Below are positions 22,231-31,363 of a stretch of 64,000 bases of DNA, in pieces. Both the position numbers and the translations under genes were made by a program. Every line of letters begins with the position of its first letter. Position 1 is the first letter of the stretch. The stretch lies in assembly GCA_029204225.1 (NCBI GenBank), contig CM055096.1, positions 29,568,995-29,632,994 of the forward strand, in the 5' to 3' direction. The notes below the pieces were generated by a model that saw only the letters and a list, made by a program, of their open reading frames with translations, did not search any database and was not told where the DNA came from. Origin of the DNA: Diphasiastrum complanatum. Taxonomy: Eukaryota > Streptophyta > Lycopodiopsida > Lycopodiales > Lycopodiaceae.

Positions 22231-22444
22231 ATCTCATCATCTGACAGGTCATCTCGCTCACGCTTCTGCAAGAAGCTAGTGATAAGAGGCTGGCCATAAT
22301 CAATAGTACCCTCAGAAGGCATCAAAGGGGCTCTCAACATAAGCATCTCTAGAAGTAGAAGGCCAACACATCTGGGATCATGGTACTCCAAAAAAGTACT
22401 GAGTGTGATGGGGGTGTCCTGATACAAACAATGATAGCGACCAC
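22231..22444 (-). pseudogene. LINE fragment, C-terminal part (continues at 27955)
   Basis: The - strand frame LYQDTPITLSTFLEYHDPRC then KRERDDLSDDE matches the C-terminal region of the LINE at 52262-53107 (LFRDHPFTLSTL, YEDPRC, TDSDGE). It stops short of the LINE's own stop codon, next to the hAT-like left end, so it looks like captured sequence rather than a LINE insertion with its own 3' end. Confidence 0.78.
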
Positions 22445-22886
22445 AGTTACGAATAGAGCCACAACTGATCTAGAGCTAAGCTATGAAAGCATCACATAAG
22501 CAAGACTTAAGCTATGAAAGCAGCACATAAGCAAGACTTAACCCTAGAAAGCATGAAGAGAGAGATTAAGGAGGCTAAAGAGAGAGATCAATATCATCAG
22601 CTGAATAACAAATGACACAGTTTCCCTACTTATAGCCAAGAGGAAGCCCTAAAAGGAAGCTTCCGGTGGCTAGGGCCCAACTGGGAGGGAAAATAGTGCG
22701 CCCTCCAAGAAGGCCCCCACTCTCCAGTAATATGTCCAAATGGCCTAATAATGAATAATAAGGCCAAAGGCCAACCATATGGTCTAAGTGTCACTAATGA
22801 ATAAAAAAGGGCCCAAGGCCTGCTTATGCATAAAGTAAATTAAATGTAAATGGACGCGGCGAATGTAATGAGCCGAGTCCATAACT
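22445..22886 (-). repeat. Gypsy B2 3' LTR
   Basis: 442 bp, nearly identical to 27510-27954 apart from a few substitutions and 1-3 base indels. The adjacent sense purine tract is GCCAGGGAG. Confidence 0.92.
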
Positions 22887-22929
22887 CTCCCTGGCACAAA
22901 AGAAAAAGACCCAACTGCCGAAAAGAAAC

Positions 22930-23542
22930 TGGATCAAGCAGCAGCAAGCCCTGGTGCATCAACAGCTAGAACAACATCTGATGTAGAGGAATCAACAAGT
23001 GCAACAAGAGCACGAGCCTGATCCGCAAGTGATGGTGTATGATAAAAGACATCAATAGGCTCCCATGTGGCCTCCTCAATAGGACGGCCATCCCACTGGA
23101 CCAAAAACTGAATCTGTCAGCGGCGTCGACTATGGTATAGACGAACCTGTAATATAGCAGCAGGTTAAAATGGAAATAACTCTGGAGCAGTAGGAAACTC
23201 AACATCACAAGGAGCGTCATCCTCAATAGCAGCACGTAATAAACTGACATAGAATACATCACAGGCGCGTGTGGAAGCAGGTAGCTGTAAGCGATATGTA
23301 ACTGGACTAAGAACCTCCAAAGTGCGATAAGGCCCATAATAACGTGGTGCAAGCTTCTCAGTAGAAGCATGGCCCTGGACAAAACGATGACGTGCAAACC
23401 GTAGGCGTAGATAAACCATATCTCCAAGCTGAAACTCAACATGGCGGCGGTGACGATCAACTGAGGTCTGATAACGCTGCTTGAACATGCTGTAAATGAG
23501 AACTGGCCCGGGTAATAAGCTCTCGAGCACCAAGGTATCCAA
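22930..23542 (-). pseudogene. Gypsy B2 integrase C-terminus and chromodomain
   Basis: The frame 23165-23542 gives RYQTSVDRHRRHVEFQLGD, KLAPRYYGPYRTLEVL and VSLLRAA, the GPY/F module of gypsy integrase. The chromodomain that follows (VQWDGRPIEEATWEPIDV) is interrupted by two stops near 23165 and 23115. The same region is uninterrupted in gypsy B3. The catalytic core that should precede it is replaced by the orphan segment. Confidence 0.85.
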
Positions 23543-23599
23543 AAAGCCCGAGAAGGTAGAACTGCATCAGCACCAGGAAGCCAATAAGGAAACTGGAAA

Positions 23600-25220
23600 A
23601 GAGATGGACACTCATCGCGAATAGCCGCACGATACACGTAACCATCAACCATATGTGCAAGGTGCCCCAAGAAAGGTAGCAGCATCGGAAGACTAGCACC
23701 AAGAAGATCATCCTGACAAAGGATAGCCTAAAATGGAGAAATATGCACCAACATGGTCAAAAGCCCAAGGTATCCATAGGGCCCATGAATGAGAAGTACC
23801 AATGGCATACGGTACCCTCAAGGCCCATATCACGAGAAGAGCAGCATGCCAAAAGCTCCAGAAGGTCCAAGAAATCAATGCATCATCTAAAAAGACATGA
23901 TGCATGAAAATAGTAGCAAGAAATCTAGAAATAGTAGAGGCCCCAACTGACAAACTGTAGCCGAAAAACTCATCCAGAAAGGCCTCATATGGACATACCA
24001 ATCCATCATAGGATACACCAAAAACGGATGGAGAATCGGATGACCCATCGGAACTGGCCGCAAGTGTAATCCCAAAGTACACACCAGGCGCACAAGTGAG
24101 GAATAGAAGAAATGCACTGGAAAGAGGAACAGGTTCCGCAACATCAGTAGCAAGCATCGTACATGTGTAGCTGGGAATGAGTATCAAAGCACATATGAGC
24201 AACACTGAAGTATATGGCGGCAACATCCCCAAAAACTATCCAAGAGAGGAGAAGGAATTCTCTCAAAGTACCCTGATGGTCTCGGAACACCAGAACAAAG
24301 TGGCAACTCAGCATCGGAGACCAAGCGATATGGAGCAACCTGAAATGACAGGGAACCTGAAGATCACCAAGACAAACAGTAGCTGGAACGGAGGCAATAA
24401 CCCAAGCCAACAGGATATGCCAAGCCTGACAATGAGCAACAATTCAAGGAACAGATAGAGAGCCACATGCATAATCATAGAGATATCCGCACCATAGGCG
24501 ATTAGTAATATGGAAAAACCAGCACCAATCAACAGGTCCAAATGAAAACCAAGCTATATGTATGGACTGCAACAAACCTATATGTAGAAACACCAGGAGA
24601 CGGAAGGATGTCCGTGTACTCATCTAGAAAGATCCCAGCATATAAATACCCTAGAGAAGTAATAGTGACCATCTGGCAAATATCCTCGGATGAAAAATGT
24701 GTAACAGTAAGGCCCAAAGGCGCATGAATCATGTCAGGAACGGTAGAAATATCATGAGGCAGATCACAAACCTCAAGCAGAGATCCATGGAGTAAAGCGA
24801 AAGAAGATACAACCTGATCACCAATAGCGAGGGAACCATCAAACGTAGAAATCAGCAGGAACATCGGCCATAACAGACTCAAGAGATGGACATATAGAGA
24901 CCAATGGAGAAGATATTGGACCAACCACCGAACCAGGAGGGCAATCTGAAGTATGCGCAAAAGAAATAGTAGAAATACCACCAAGGTATACGGTCTCAAT
25001 ATCAATGAAACCAGGAATGACCACTGAATACGATATATGTGAATCAAGGCATATAGGTGCAAGGCACACAACAACAACCTGTAAATCCGAAGCAGCATCA
25101 ACCTGAGGAAGAGGACCCACGGATGGTGAAAGTGAAGCAACAACTGATATACTCTGAATGGAAAGAAGAGCTGCATCGTCAGCCTTTGGAAGGCTACGCA
25201 TAAACTGCTTCCCGGTAACC
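23600..25220 (-). other. Orphan internal segment of gypsy B2
   Basis: About 1.6 kb between protease and integrase tail. It is shared with gypsy B3 (48480-50120) in order and sequence but carries none of the RT, RNase H or integrase core motifs in any frame I read. Frames are hydrophobic and overlap in several phases. A 174-codon frame (23708-24232) is kept at the same length in B3 with only a few differing residues. It could be a noncoding filler amplified with the element, or an unrecognised accessory gene; I assign no function. Confidence 0.6.
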
Positions 25221-25222
25221 AA

Positions 25223-25560
25223 CTAGAAGTCTCCCTGAGAATCAATGCCAACAAGTGAGTGTGTAACTGCATCAAGTACAAATGTCAATGTCTGCTGTGT
25301 CAAGTCCAGTGTAACGGCTCCAAGAGATGCAAACCAATTAGCACCAAGGATAAGATCATAACGCTCCATAGGAATAATGTAAAGATCTGCCTGTCCAGAA
25401 AAATCTCCAATGCGGTATGGTAAATGCTGAAACATTTGAGAACTAGGAAAAGAATGGGAACTGGCAACCTCAACTGTGAGAGGCTGTGAAGCAGGAACAG
25501 GTGAAGCACGTATCCGACTAGTGATATAACTGCTAATAAAAGAATGAGTGTTGCTAGTAT
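25223..25560 (-). pseudogene. Gypsy B2 protease end
   Basis: The frame contains LILGANWFASLGAVTLDLTQ (25300-25390), the conserved C-terminal part of gypsy aspartic proteases. The preceding catalytic triad is not clear in one frame. Gypsy B3 has lost this region by deletion. Confidence 0.7.
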
Positions 25561-25799
25561 AAAAGCAATATACTCACGACCTGTAATACGTACACGTAAC
25601 TGAATGGAGCGAGGACCAGGACGCCCTGTCCAAGCAGCATAGGCAAGCTGAGCATGGCAAGTAGTAGGAAGTAAATTGGTGGAAGGCTCAGAGGATAGGT
25701 CAGGCTCATCAGAAATATGAATGTAGATATCGAAATCATCTGGCGTAGTGCCCTCATGGTAAAAAACAGCAGTAGTAGTAGGGAGAGGCTGACAACAAT

Positions 25800-26811
25800 C
25801 ACGGGCAAAATGGTCAGGACTCTTACAACGAAAGCAAAGACGCTGCTGCTGAAGGTCAGTGAACTCTGCAGACGTGTAACGTCGGACAAAAGGGAGGAGA
25901 CAAAGGGACAATGGAGAGAGCTGGAATAGAAGGGGCAGGTGTAGGGGTGGACGCAGCGGGAAAAGGTGAAGCAGAAGGATGGGGTTGGGAGAAGCGGGAA
26001 GGAAGAGTGTCAGAATACTTATGCTGTAAAGTACTGGCAAGAGACATCGCCTCAACAAGTGTGGGAGGACGGAATAACGTAAAGCACCACGAAGCCCAGC
26101 AATGTAACGAGAAATAAGCTCAGTGGGCTGTAGATCTGTGAAAAGATAAGAAAGCTCCATAAACTGATCTGTATAAGAAGCAAGATCACTGGTCTGAGTG
26201 AGACTACGAAATGTATCATGTTGGCGGTCGAGCCATTGAGGGTCAATCATAGCATGACGGAGGTCACGGCGAAAAGTATGCCATAAATGGAGCCCTTCCC
26301 GATCAGGATCAGCTCTATAAACCCGCCACCACGTGGCGGCGCGTCCATCTAAATGTAAAGCAGCCAACTGGATCTTCTGAGGATCAGTCTTAGGGTAGAT
26401 CTGAAAATATGTGTCAAGCTTAGCAAACCAATTCTCTAATAAGTTCCTGTCAAAGGAACCGGAATAGGTAGCAAGCTGTACCCTATCACGAAAGTCTCGA
26501 GCAAAGTGTGGCTCAGGAAGTGGGGGACGTGAAAAGAAACCAGGAGATGGGTTAGCTGGAATGAACGGTCCACCACCAGGCTGACTAGCAGAGGAAGATG
26601 GAAATCCAAATGGAGGGGGAGTCCCAAATGAAGGAAAAACAGGAGCTTTACCAGGACCATGAGGCTGTAAAGAATCAATCTGCATAGTAGCAAAGCCGGT
26701 CATAACGGTATCAAAGCGAAGAACGAGGCCAGAAAGGGTCTCATCCATGCGACGAAACTGATCGGATAAGGTTTCTTGAGTAGTCTCACTCGGGGTAGGT
26801 GAATGTGCCAT
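25800..26811 (-). pseudogene. Gypsy B2 gag
   Basis: The methionine at 26811 (MAHSPTPSETTQ) is preferred over the longer frame at 26865. The product has a coiled segment, a proline/glycine-rich linker, the Gag core (DFRDRVQLATYSG, NWFAKLDTYFQIYPK, TWWRVY, DPQWLDRQ) and a CCHC knuckle, CFRCKSPDHFARDC. Between core and knuckle the frame slips after GALRYS. The original reading (RPPTLVEAMSLAS) continues in another frame (25856-26047), then returns. Gypsy B3 has the same slip. Confidence 0.85.
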
Positions 26812-26999
26812 AATGATAGTGGAAGGAATAGACGAAAACTTGAGAGAGCGGACTCTTGTCGTCACCCCAAATTAGTCTATTAAAACCACTATTATTACAA
26901 CTAAGAAAGGACAACAATCAGCAAATGAAAAAAAAGTGAAAATGAAGGCTGTAAAAATGCGCTGGACAGCTAGGAGGCAAGTGACAAATTGGAGTATCA

Positions 27000-27240
27000 A
27001 ACGGAGTCGGAATTTCGTGAAGTTTGGTTGAGGATGGGCGATGGACAGCCTGCAAACAAGGTGTGAAAAATGGCTGCAAACGGAGACAAAAACGGACGAA
27101 AGTGACAAGTATGAAGCGGCTGGACAGCCTGCAAACAAAAGTGAAAAGGTGGCTGAAAATGGAAGGAGGAACGGACGAAAGAGATGACGGAATTGGGCGC
27201 TGGAGAGCCTGCAAACAAGCTGGAAATGGGTGATAGAGGG
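27000..27240 (-). repeat. Gypsy B2 leader repeats, about 77-bp units
   Basis: Three imperfect units each carry GTTTGCAGGCTSTCCAGC in sense (near 27050, 27130 and 27210), followed by CATTTTTCACACC- or CGTCCGTT-type words. The same array is in the leader of gypsy B3 at 47075-47260. Its position between primer site and Gag suggests a packaging or structural role, but nothing proves it. Confidence 0.7.
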
Positions 27241-27509
27241 TTGGAACTTGGGTGCCGGAAATAATCTGCCCAATTTTTTTTTTTTTCCGGCCGCCAAATT
27301 TAGCGGAAGTACTTCCGCTAACTATCTGCTAAAGCTCCGCCAAGGAAAATGCTTTGATAGGAGTTGGTCCTCCTCCAAACTGTGCTGAATGTTGCTGAAG
27401 CAAAGAGACGAAAGCCCTCAGCAAAGAGAGAAAAATCAGCAAGGAAAATGGGCACCCAATCAAAAAATCAGATCTGAAATTCAGCAATCAGGAAAGTGCT
27501 CTGATACCA

Positions 27510-27954
27510 AGTTACGAATAGAGCCACAGCTGATCTAGAGCTAAGCTATGAAAGCATCACATAAGCAAGACTTAAGCTATGAAAGTAGCACATAAGCAAG
27601 ACTTAGCCCTAGAAAGCAGGAAATAGAGAGATTAAAGAGGCTAAAGAGAGAGATCAATATCATCAGCTGAATAACAAATGACACAGTTTCCCTACTTATA
27701 GCCAAGAGGAAGCCCTAAAAGGAAGCTTCCGGTGGCTAGGGCCCCCAACTGGGAGGGAAAATAGTGCGCCCTCCAAGAAGGCCCCCACTCTCCAGTAATA
27801 TGTCCAAATGGCCTAATAATGAATAATAAGGCCAAAGGCCAACCATATAGTCTAAGTGTCACTAATGAATAAAAAAGGGCCCAAGGCCTGCTTATGCATA
27901 AAGTAAAGTAAATGTAAATGGACGCGGCGAATGTAATGAGCCGAGTCCATAACT
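27510..27954 (-). repeat. Gypsy B2 5' LTR
   Basis: 445 bp, + strand ends AGTTACGAATAG and GTCCATAACT. The primer-binding complement CTCTGATACCA is directly adjacent at its left edge, which fixes the LTR border as TAACT|TGGTATCAGAGC in sense. Confidence 0.93.
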
Positions 27955-28450
27955 ACCACGTATCGCATAGTATATAGGGCATGTGAAGATAAAGTGGAAC
28001 TCATCCTCCACTACTCCCAATGTGCATACGATGCTCCAATATCTGCCCGTCTCGATAGCCAGCTGGTGAGAAGAGACCCGTAATTGTCCCAACCTGTATC
28101 GGAGCCCAAAGGAAAGCGGAAGTGAGAGATATAAAGGTCTAATAGGAAGCCCCAGACTGTGTCTGCGTAAGATGTGTGTGCCATAAAAGGTAAGCTTGAC
28201 CCTGCCATGGTCAGGACGATCCCATACTATGTGTTAATATCTACGATATAGCTGCCGTCTGATATATGCATGAGTCCCGTGTGGGAGATCCAACGTCGAG
28301 AAGCCCCATGAATGGTAGAAAGTAACCACATCACCACACCATGAGCATCAAGCCTGCTGTACAGCTATATCCCGAGAAGATGTAAGCGCAACCATCAAGT
28401 ATATGTGAGTATCCAAGGTCTCAAGCTAGTGAAGAAAGGTAACAATTTGA
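27955..28450 (-). pseudogene. LINE fragment, part before the gypsy B2 insertion
   Basis: A - strand frame with QLRVSSHQLAIETGRYW and VEDEFHFIFTCPIYYAIRG, the CCHC-bearing C-terminal domain of the LINE at 52262-53107. The match fades upstream through a decayed stretch that still shows VTFLH and LETLDTH near 28445-28410. Reading continues across gypsy B2 at 22444. Confidence 0.8.
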
Positions 28451-28552
28451 AACTCTATATGGTTGAAAAACGTTTCATTTAAGGTTCACTATGGTTCAGC
28501 AGGGTTTTTGTTCTGCATGATTCAGCATGGTTTTTGTTCAGTTTGTTGTGAT

Positions 28553-28553
<1 letters not shown>

Positions 28554-28620
<67 letters not shown>
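28554..28620. repeat. (GA)n microsatellite
   Basis: About 33 GA units inside the hAT-like element, right of the LINE fragment. The arginine/glutamate-rich frame over it is a repeat artefact. Confidence 0.95.
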
Positions 28621-28931
28621 ATCCTATTATGAACAAATTGGGGCATTCTCTTTTTTTTGTAAATTTTTTATATTAAAAGGAGCAATAGCGTAAACCTTGG
28701 AGTTAATGCATCTAAACTGGACCATCCTGCACCTGAAACAGTTGGCAAACTACACAGTAATAATGCTCTTAATCAGAGCTTTCATCTGATACCCATTTTG
28801 CCCAAAAAAATTTTCAAAAAAAAAAATGATTCTAAACGATTTGGTTTTTTTCCGAATCTCAATTCAGAATCACGATTTGGACCGCAATTCTGAATTGCGA
28901 TTCAGAATCGTAGTGCATCTATGCTATGGAG

Positions 28932-29300
28932 TCAATTGTTGTTGAATTCCTTCAGCCTTGCAAAAAACAGCAAACTAATTTGAATTGAATTCACCTTCTC
29001 TCTCACTCCTCAATACCTTCGCTGCTTGCCAAACTCTTAAATTCCTTAAACTTTGAAAATGTTTGAGATTTAAGTTTTAAGGAAAAAAATTCCAGCAACA
29101 ACTTGAGTAGTCATCAATGCATATCATATAATAAGAAGATTTTCTAATGGATTGACAATGGGCTGGTCCATATAAATATATGTGTACAATTCAGGTGGTT
29201 GTTTAGCTCTACTTGTACTATTCAAAAATGAATATCTTCCATGCTCGTAAGTTATAGTGTGTGTAAAAACACTCATGTTCACTTCTTTGTTCCATATTAG
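28932..29300 (-). pseudogene. Copia relic, integrase part 2
   Basis: In sense before the hAT-like insertion: SFLNSTSRAKQPPEL, then GIFFLKT, SEREGEFNSN, a stop, and FAVFCKAEGIQQQLT. These are Ty1/copia integrase motifs up to just before the TPQQNGV block, which resumes at 22206. The part 5' of this (gag, protease, 5' LTR) is missing before exon 29419-29547. Confidence 0.82.
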
Positions 29301-29418
29301 TACTTTTTTTTGAGAGATATGAAGTTCTTGGTACAGTGACAATCATGTCCAATTATATATTAAGCTCCAAGTAACATTTTTAGTACACTTAACTTGATGT
29401 GCTATGTTGTTATTACAG

Positions 29419-29547
29419 TTATCTTGGACAATGGAGAAAAATGGCACTAAGCTTGAAGGAAGGTGGAGGCTTGAGAAAGAAAACAATGAAGCACAAGTCA
29501 CTCGTGAAATTTTGGACTTTTTGATGGATTCAAACATCAAACTTAGT
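29419..29547 (+). CDS. XRCC4: XRCC4 exon (end of head domain, start of stalk)
   Basis: 129 bp, exactly 43 codons, bounded by TTATTACAG| and |GTACGG. It reads LSWTMEKNGTKLEGRW and ends REILDFLMDSNIKLS. As I recall the family, plant XRCC4 has a nearly identical LSWTFEK.GTKLEWRW followed by ILDFLM.ANI.LS at the head-stalk transition. It joins the previous exon (..QMR) and the next (EEVVRKT..) without breaking the frame. Confidence 0.92.
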
Positions 29548-30179
29548 GTACGGGGTTCTTGTAAAATCTCAACTTTCAATTTGTAGAGTATATTCAATTT
29601 TCACTGGTTTCTTTGAGCTGAGCATGGTTAGTCTTCAAATGGTGGGTTTAAATAACAAGAAGTGTGCGAACTATGTTGTCAGTGTTAAGTGCATTGGTCC
29701 ACCATCGTTCCACCATCGCTCTAGCATGACATGGTAACATCACAAGCAAGTAGATGCTAGCATACGTCCAATCACAAAGAATCATGCAACATTAACATAC
29801 TAGAGCAAGAAGCATCTGATTCATGATCAAGATTCAACTAAGACCCCAAGAGCAATCGACAATGAATGCCTTCTAGGCCCTTCTAGAAAGAACTCTATTC
29901 AAAGAGTCTTTGGAAGAAGTTCACAATCTCAATGGTAATAAAGCTATTGAAGGCTATTTATCGTCTTATATTAGGGTATCTAGGGTTGAGTGCCTACTTG
30001 TAAGATTTCTTTTGGAGAGCTTTTGCAATGCACTTTAGAGATCAGCATATAATCAATAGGCCTTACATAATATAACCCCAAATACCTATTCTTAAATATT
30101 CCCAATCAAAACATTTTTATTAATTAAGACCCACATAGATAGCCCCAATTACATATTCTTAACTCTTTTGTACTCAAGT

Positions 30180-30690
30180 ACACTACCCTCAATGTGTTTC
30201 TCATGTATCATTAGCATTTGACCAAATAAGTGCAACAAGTGTGCACACTCGTTCTTGCAAGAAAGTAGCTTGCACACAAAAATCAATAGGCTCTCATGGG
30301 GGGTGGGTCATCTACAAATGGCCCTCCTAGACCTGATATTGAATTTGCCACCGTTGTGGGTCATGTTGTAAATGGACCTTCAAAAACACAATGGGCTAAT
30401 GATATCTTCATGCCATAAGCCTCATCAAGGCTTATAGTAGTTTCTAATAGATTGACATGGAAAGTATCATAGGCATGTGTGGTGACTATAATGAGAATCG
30501 ATGCGAACTGATATAATTAAGCTTCTCAAGCATCTCATTAGGGCCATAGTATCTGGAGGCCAATTTCTTTGTGTTTGCTTGTTTTATCAAAACACATATG
30601 TTGAGCCTAATGCAGAGTTTGTCTTCTCTGTAACTCAACATATTTTCTGTGCCTATCTATGACCTGTTTATATTGCTGTTAAATATATTG
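30180..30690 (-). pseudogene. Gypsy integrase-tail relic
   Basis: The - strand frame NTKKLASRYYGPNEMLEKLN (about 30590-30530) is a GPY/F integrase C-terminus. HVNLLETT follows (about 30455). YKQVIDRHRKYVEL lies upstream near 30670. Several frames are needed and no chromodomain core is clear, so this is an old fragment. Confidence 0.65.
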
Positions 30691-31291
30691 CAAGTAGTAA
30701 TGAGAAAGCGCTTAAAGTCAAAGCCAAAGAAAGCTTAATTTGAGGTGCTAGTTATGGTTGAGGTGATGAGACTCTCTTGAAGTCTCCTAGGGTCCTAGAG
30801 CAGCGAAGACCTAGGAGGTGTAAGTGAATTGTGTTTGTGGGATGTTAATAATCATCTTGGGTGTACAACCACTTGTAAGCCATAAATAGGAACTAAAACT
30901 TTTGGTAGATAGTGTGGCTAAGGACTTTTTCTACAACATTGGGCTTGTTACTTTAAGAAGCTTGGATAAGGTTGGGATATCAGTCTTAATCTTAAGTTTA
31001 AGAGTAACTTTCTAGAAGGTTCCCTATAGGTCTCCAATCTGGTATAAATAGGATCTCTACTAGTCATTCCATAGCTTACAATTATGATGTCTATATGTGT
31101 CTTTGTAGGAGATACACAACAATGTTCCTTTGTAGGAAGACATGCACACCAGTCCTATGCTGTTTGTGTGATGTTCTTTCTAGGGGAATTTTGTTTGATC
31201 AACCCAATAATGTATATTGTTCTTGATGTGATGCTATATTTGTGATGTATGCTAATAGCATTGTATTACAACACTTTCTTGAGCTGCCTAA

Positions 31292-31311
31292 CTTCTTCTT
31301 CTTCTTCTTCT

Positions 31312-31363
<52 letters not shown>
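31292..31363. repeat. (CTT)n(CT)n microsatellite
   Basis: Seven or more CTT units pass into about 27 CT units with one TTT interruption. Confidence 0.95.

Larger units (their letters stand above)
22445..27954 (-). mobile_element. Gypsy B2: RT-less chromovirus derivative, 5.5 kb
   Basis: Flanked by the exact duplication ACCAC (22440-22444, 27955-27959). Deleting the element and one copy restores the LINE frame (..AIRG|RYHCLYQD..). LTR ends are AGTTACG..CATAACT on the + strand. In sense: 5' LTR, primer site GTGCTCTGATACCA in complement (27496-27509), leader with about 77-bp repeats, Gag, protease, a 1.7-kb orphan segment without RT motifs, integrase C-terminus and a broken chromodomain. RT, RNase H and integrase core are absent. 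Confidence 0.9.
22207..28923. mobile_element. hAT-like element with GAATC/GATTC ends, carrying LINE fragment and gypsy B2
   Basis: Flanked by the exact 8-bp repeat CTATGGAG (22199-22206 and 28924-28931). The left end is CATAGTTGCAGCGAATCGTG. The right end in reverse complement is CATAGATGCACTACGATTC. Both subterminal regions contain GAATC/GATTC words, densest at 28826-28915. The copia integrase reads up to each flank and resumes on the other, which confirms an insertion. Removing gypsy B2 leaves about 1.2 kb, mostly a LINE fragment plus a (GA)n tract. No transposase is seen. Confidence 0.8.
16905..29418 (+). other. XRCC4: XRCC4 intron of 12.5 kb filled by nested elements
   Basis: Donor GTAATC at 16905 and acceptor TTGTTATTACAG ending at 29418. 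It holds a - strand copia relic, with gypsy C inserted in its LTR and a hAT-like element in its integrase, plus gypsy B2 inside that. Excluding elements, the visible intron is roughly 16905-17304 and about 29300-29418, so the ancestral intron may have been of ordinary size. Confidence 0.8.

Noticed and set aside
23600-25220. Leucine-rich hydrophobic frames that look like membrane proteins in gypsy B2/B3
   Set aside because: They overlap in several phases within a retrotransposon body and match no family. Listed as an orphan segment without a function.
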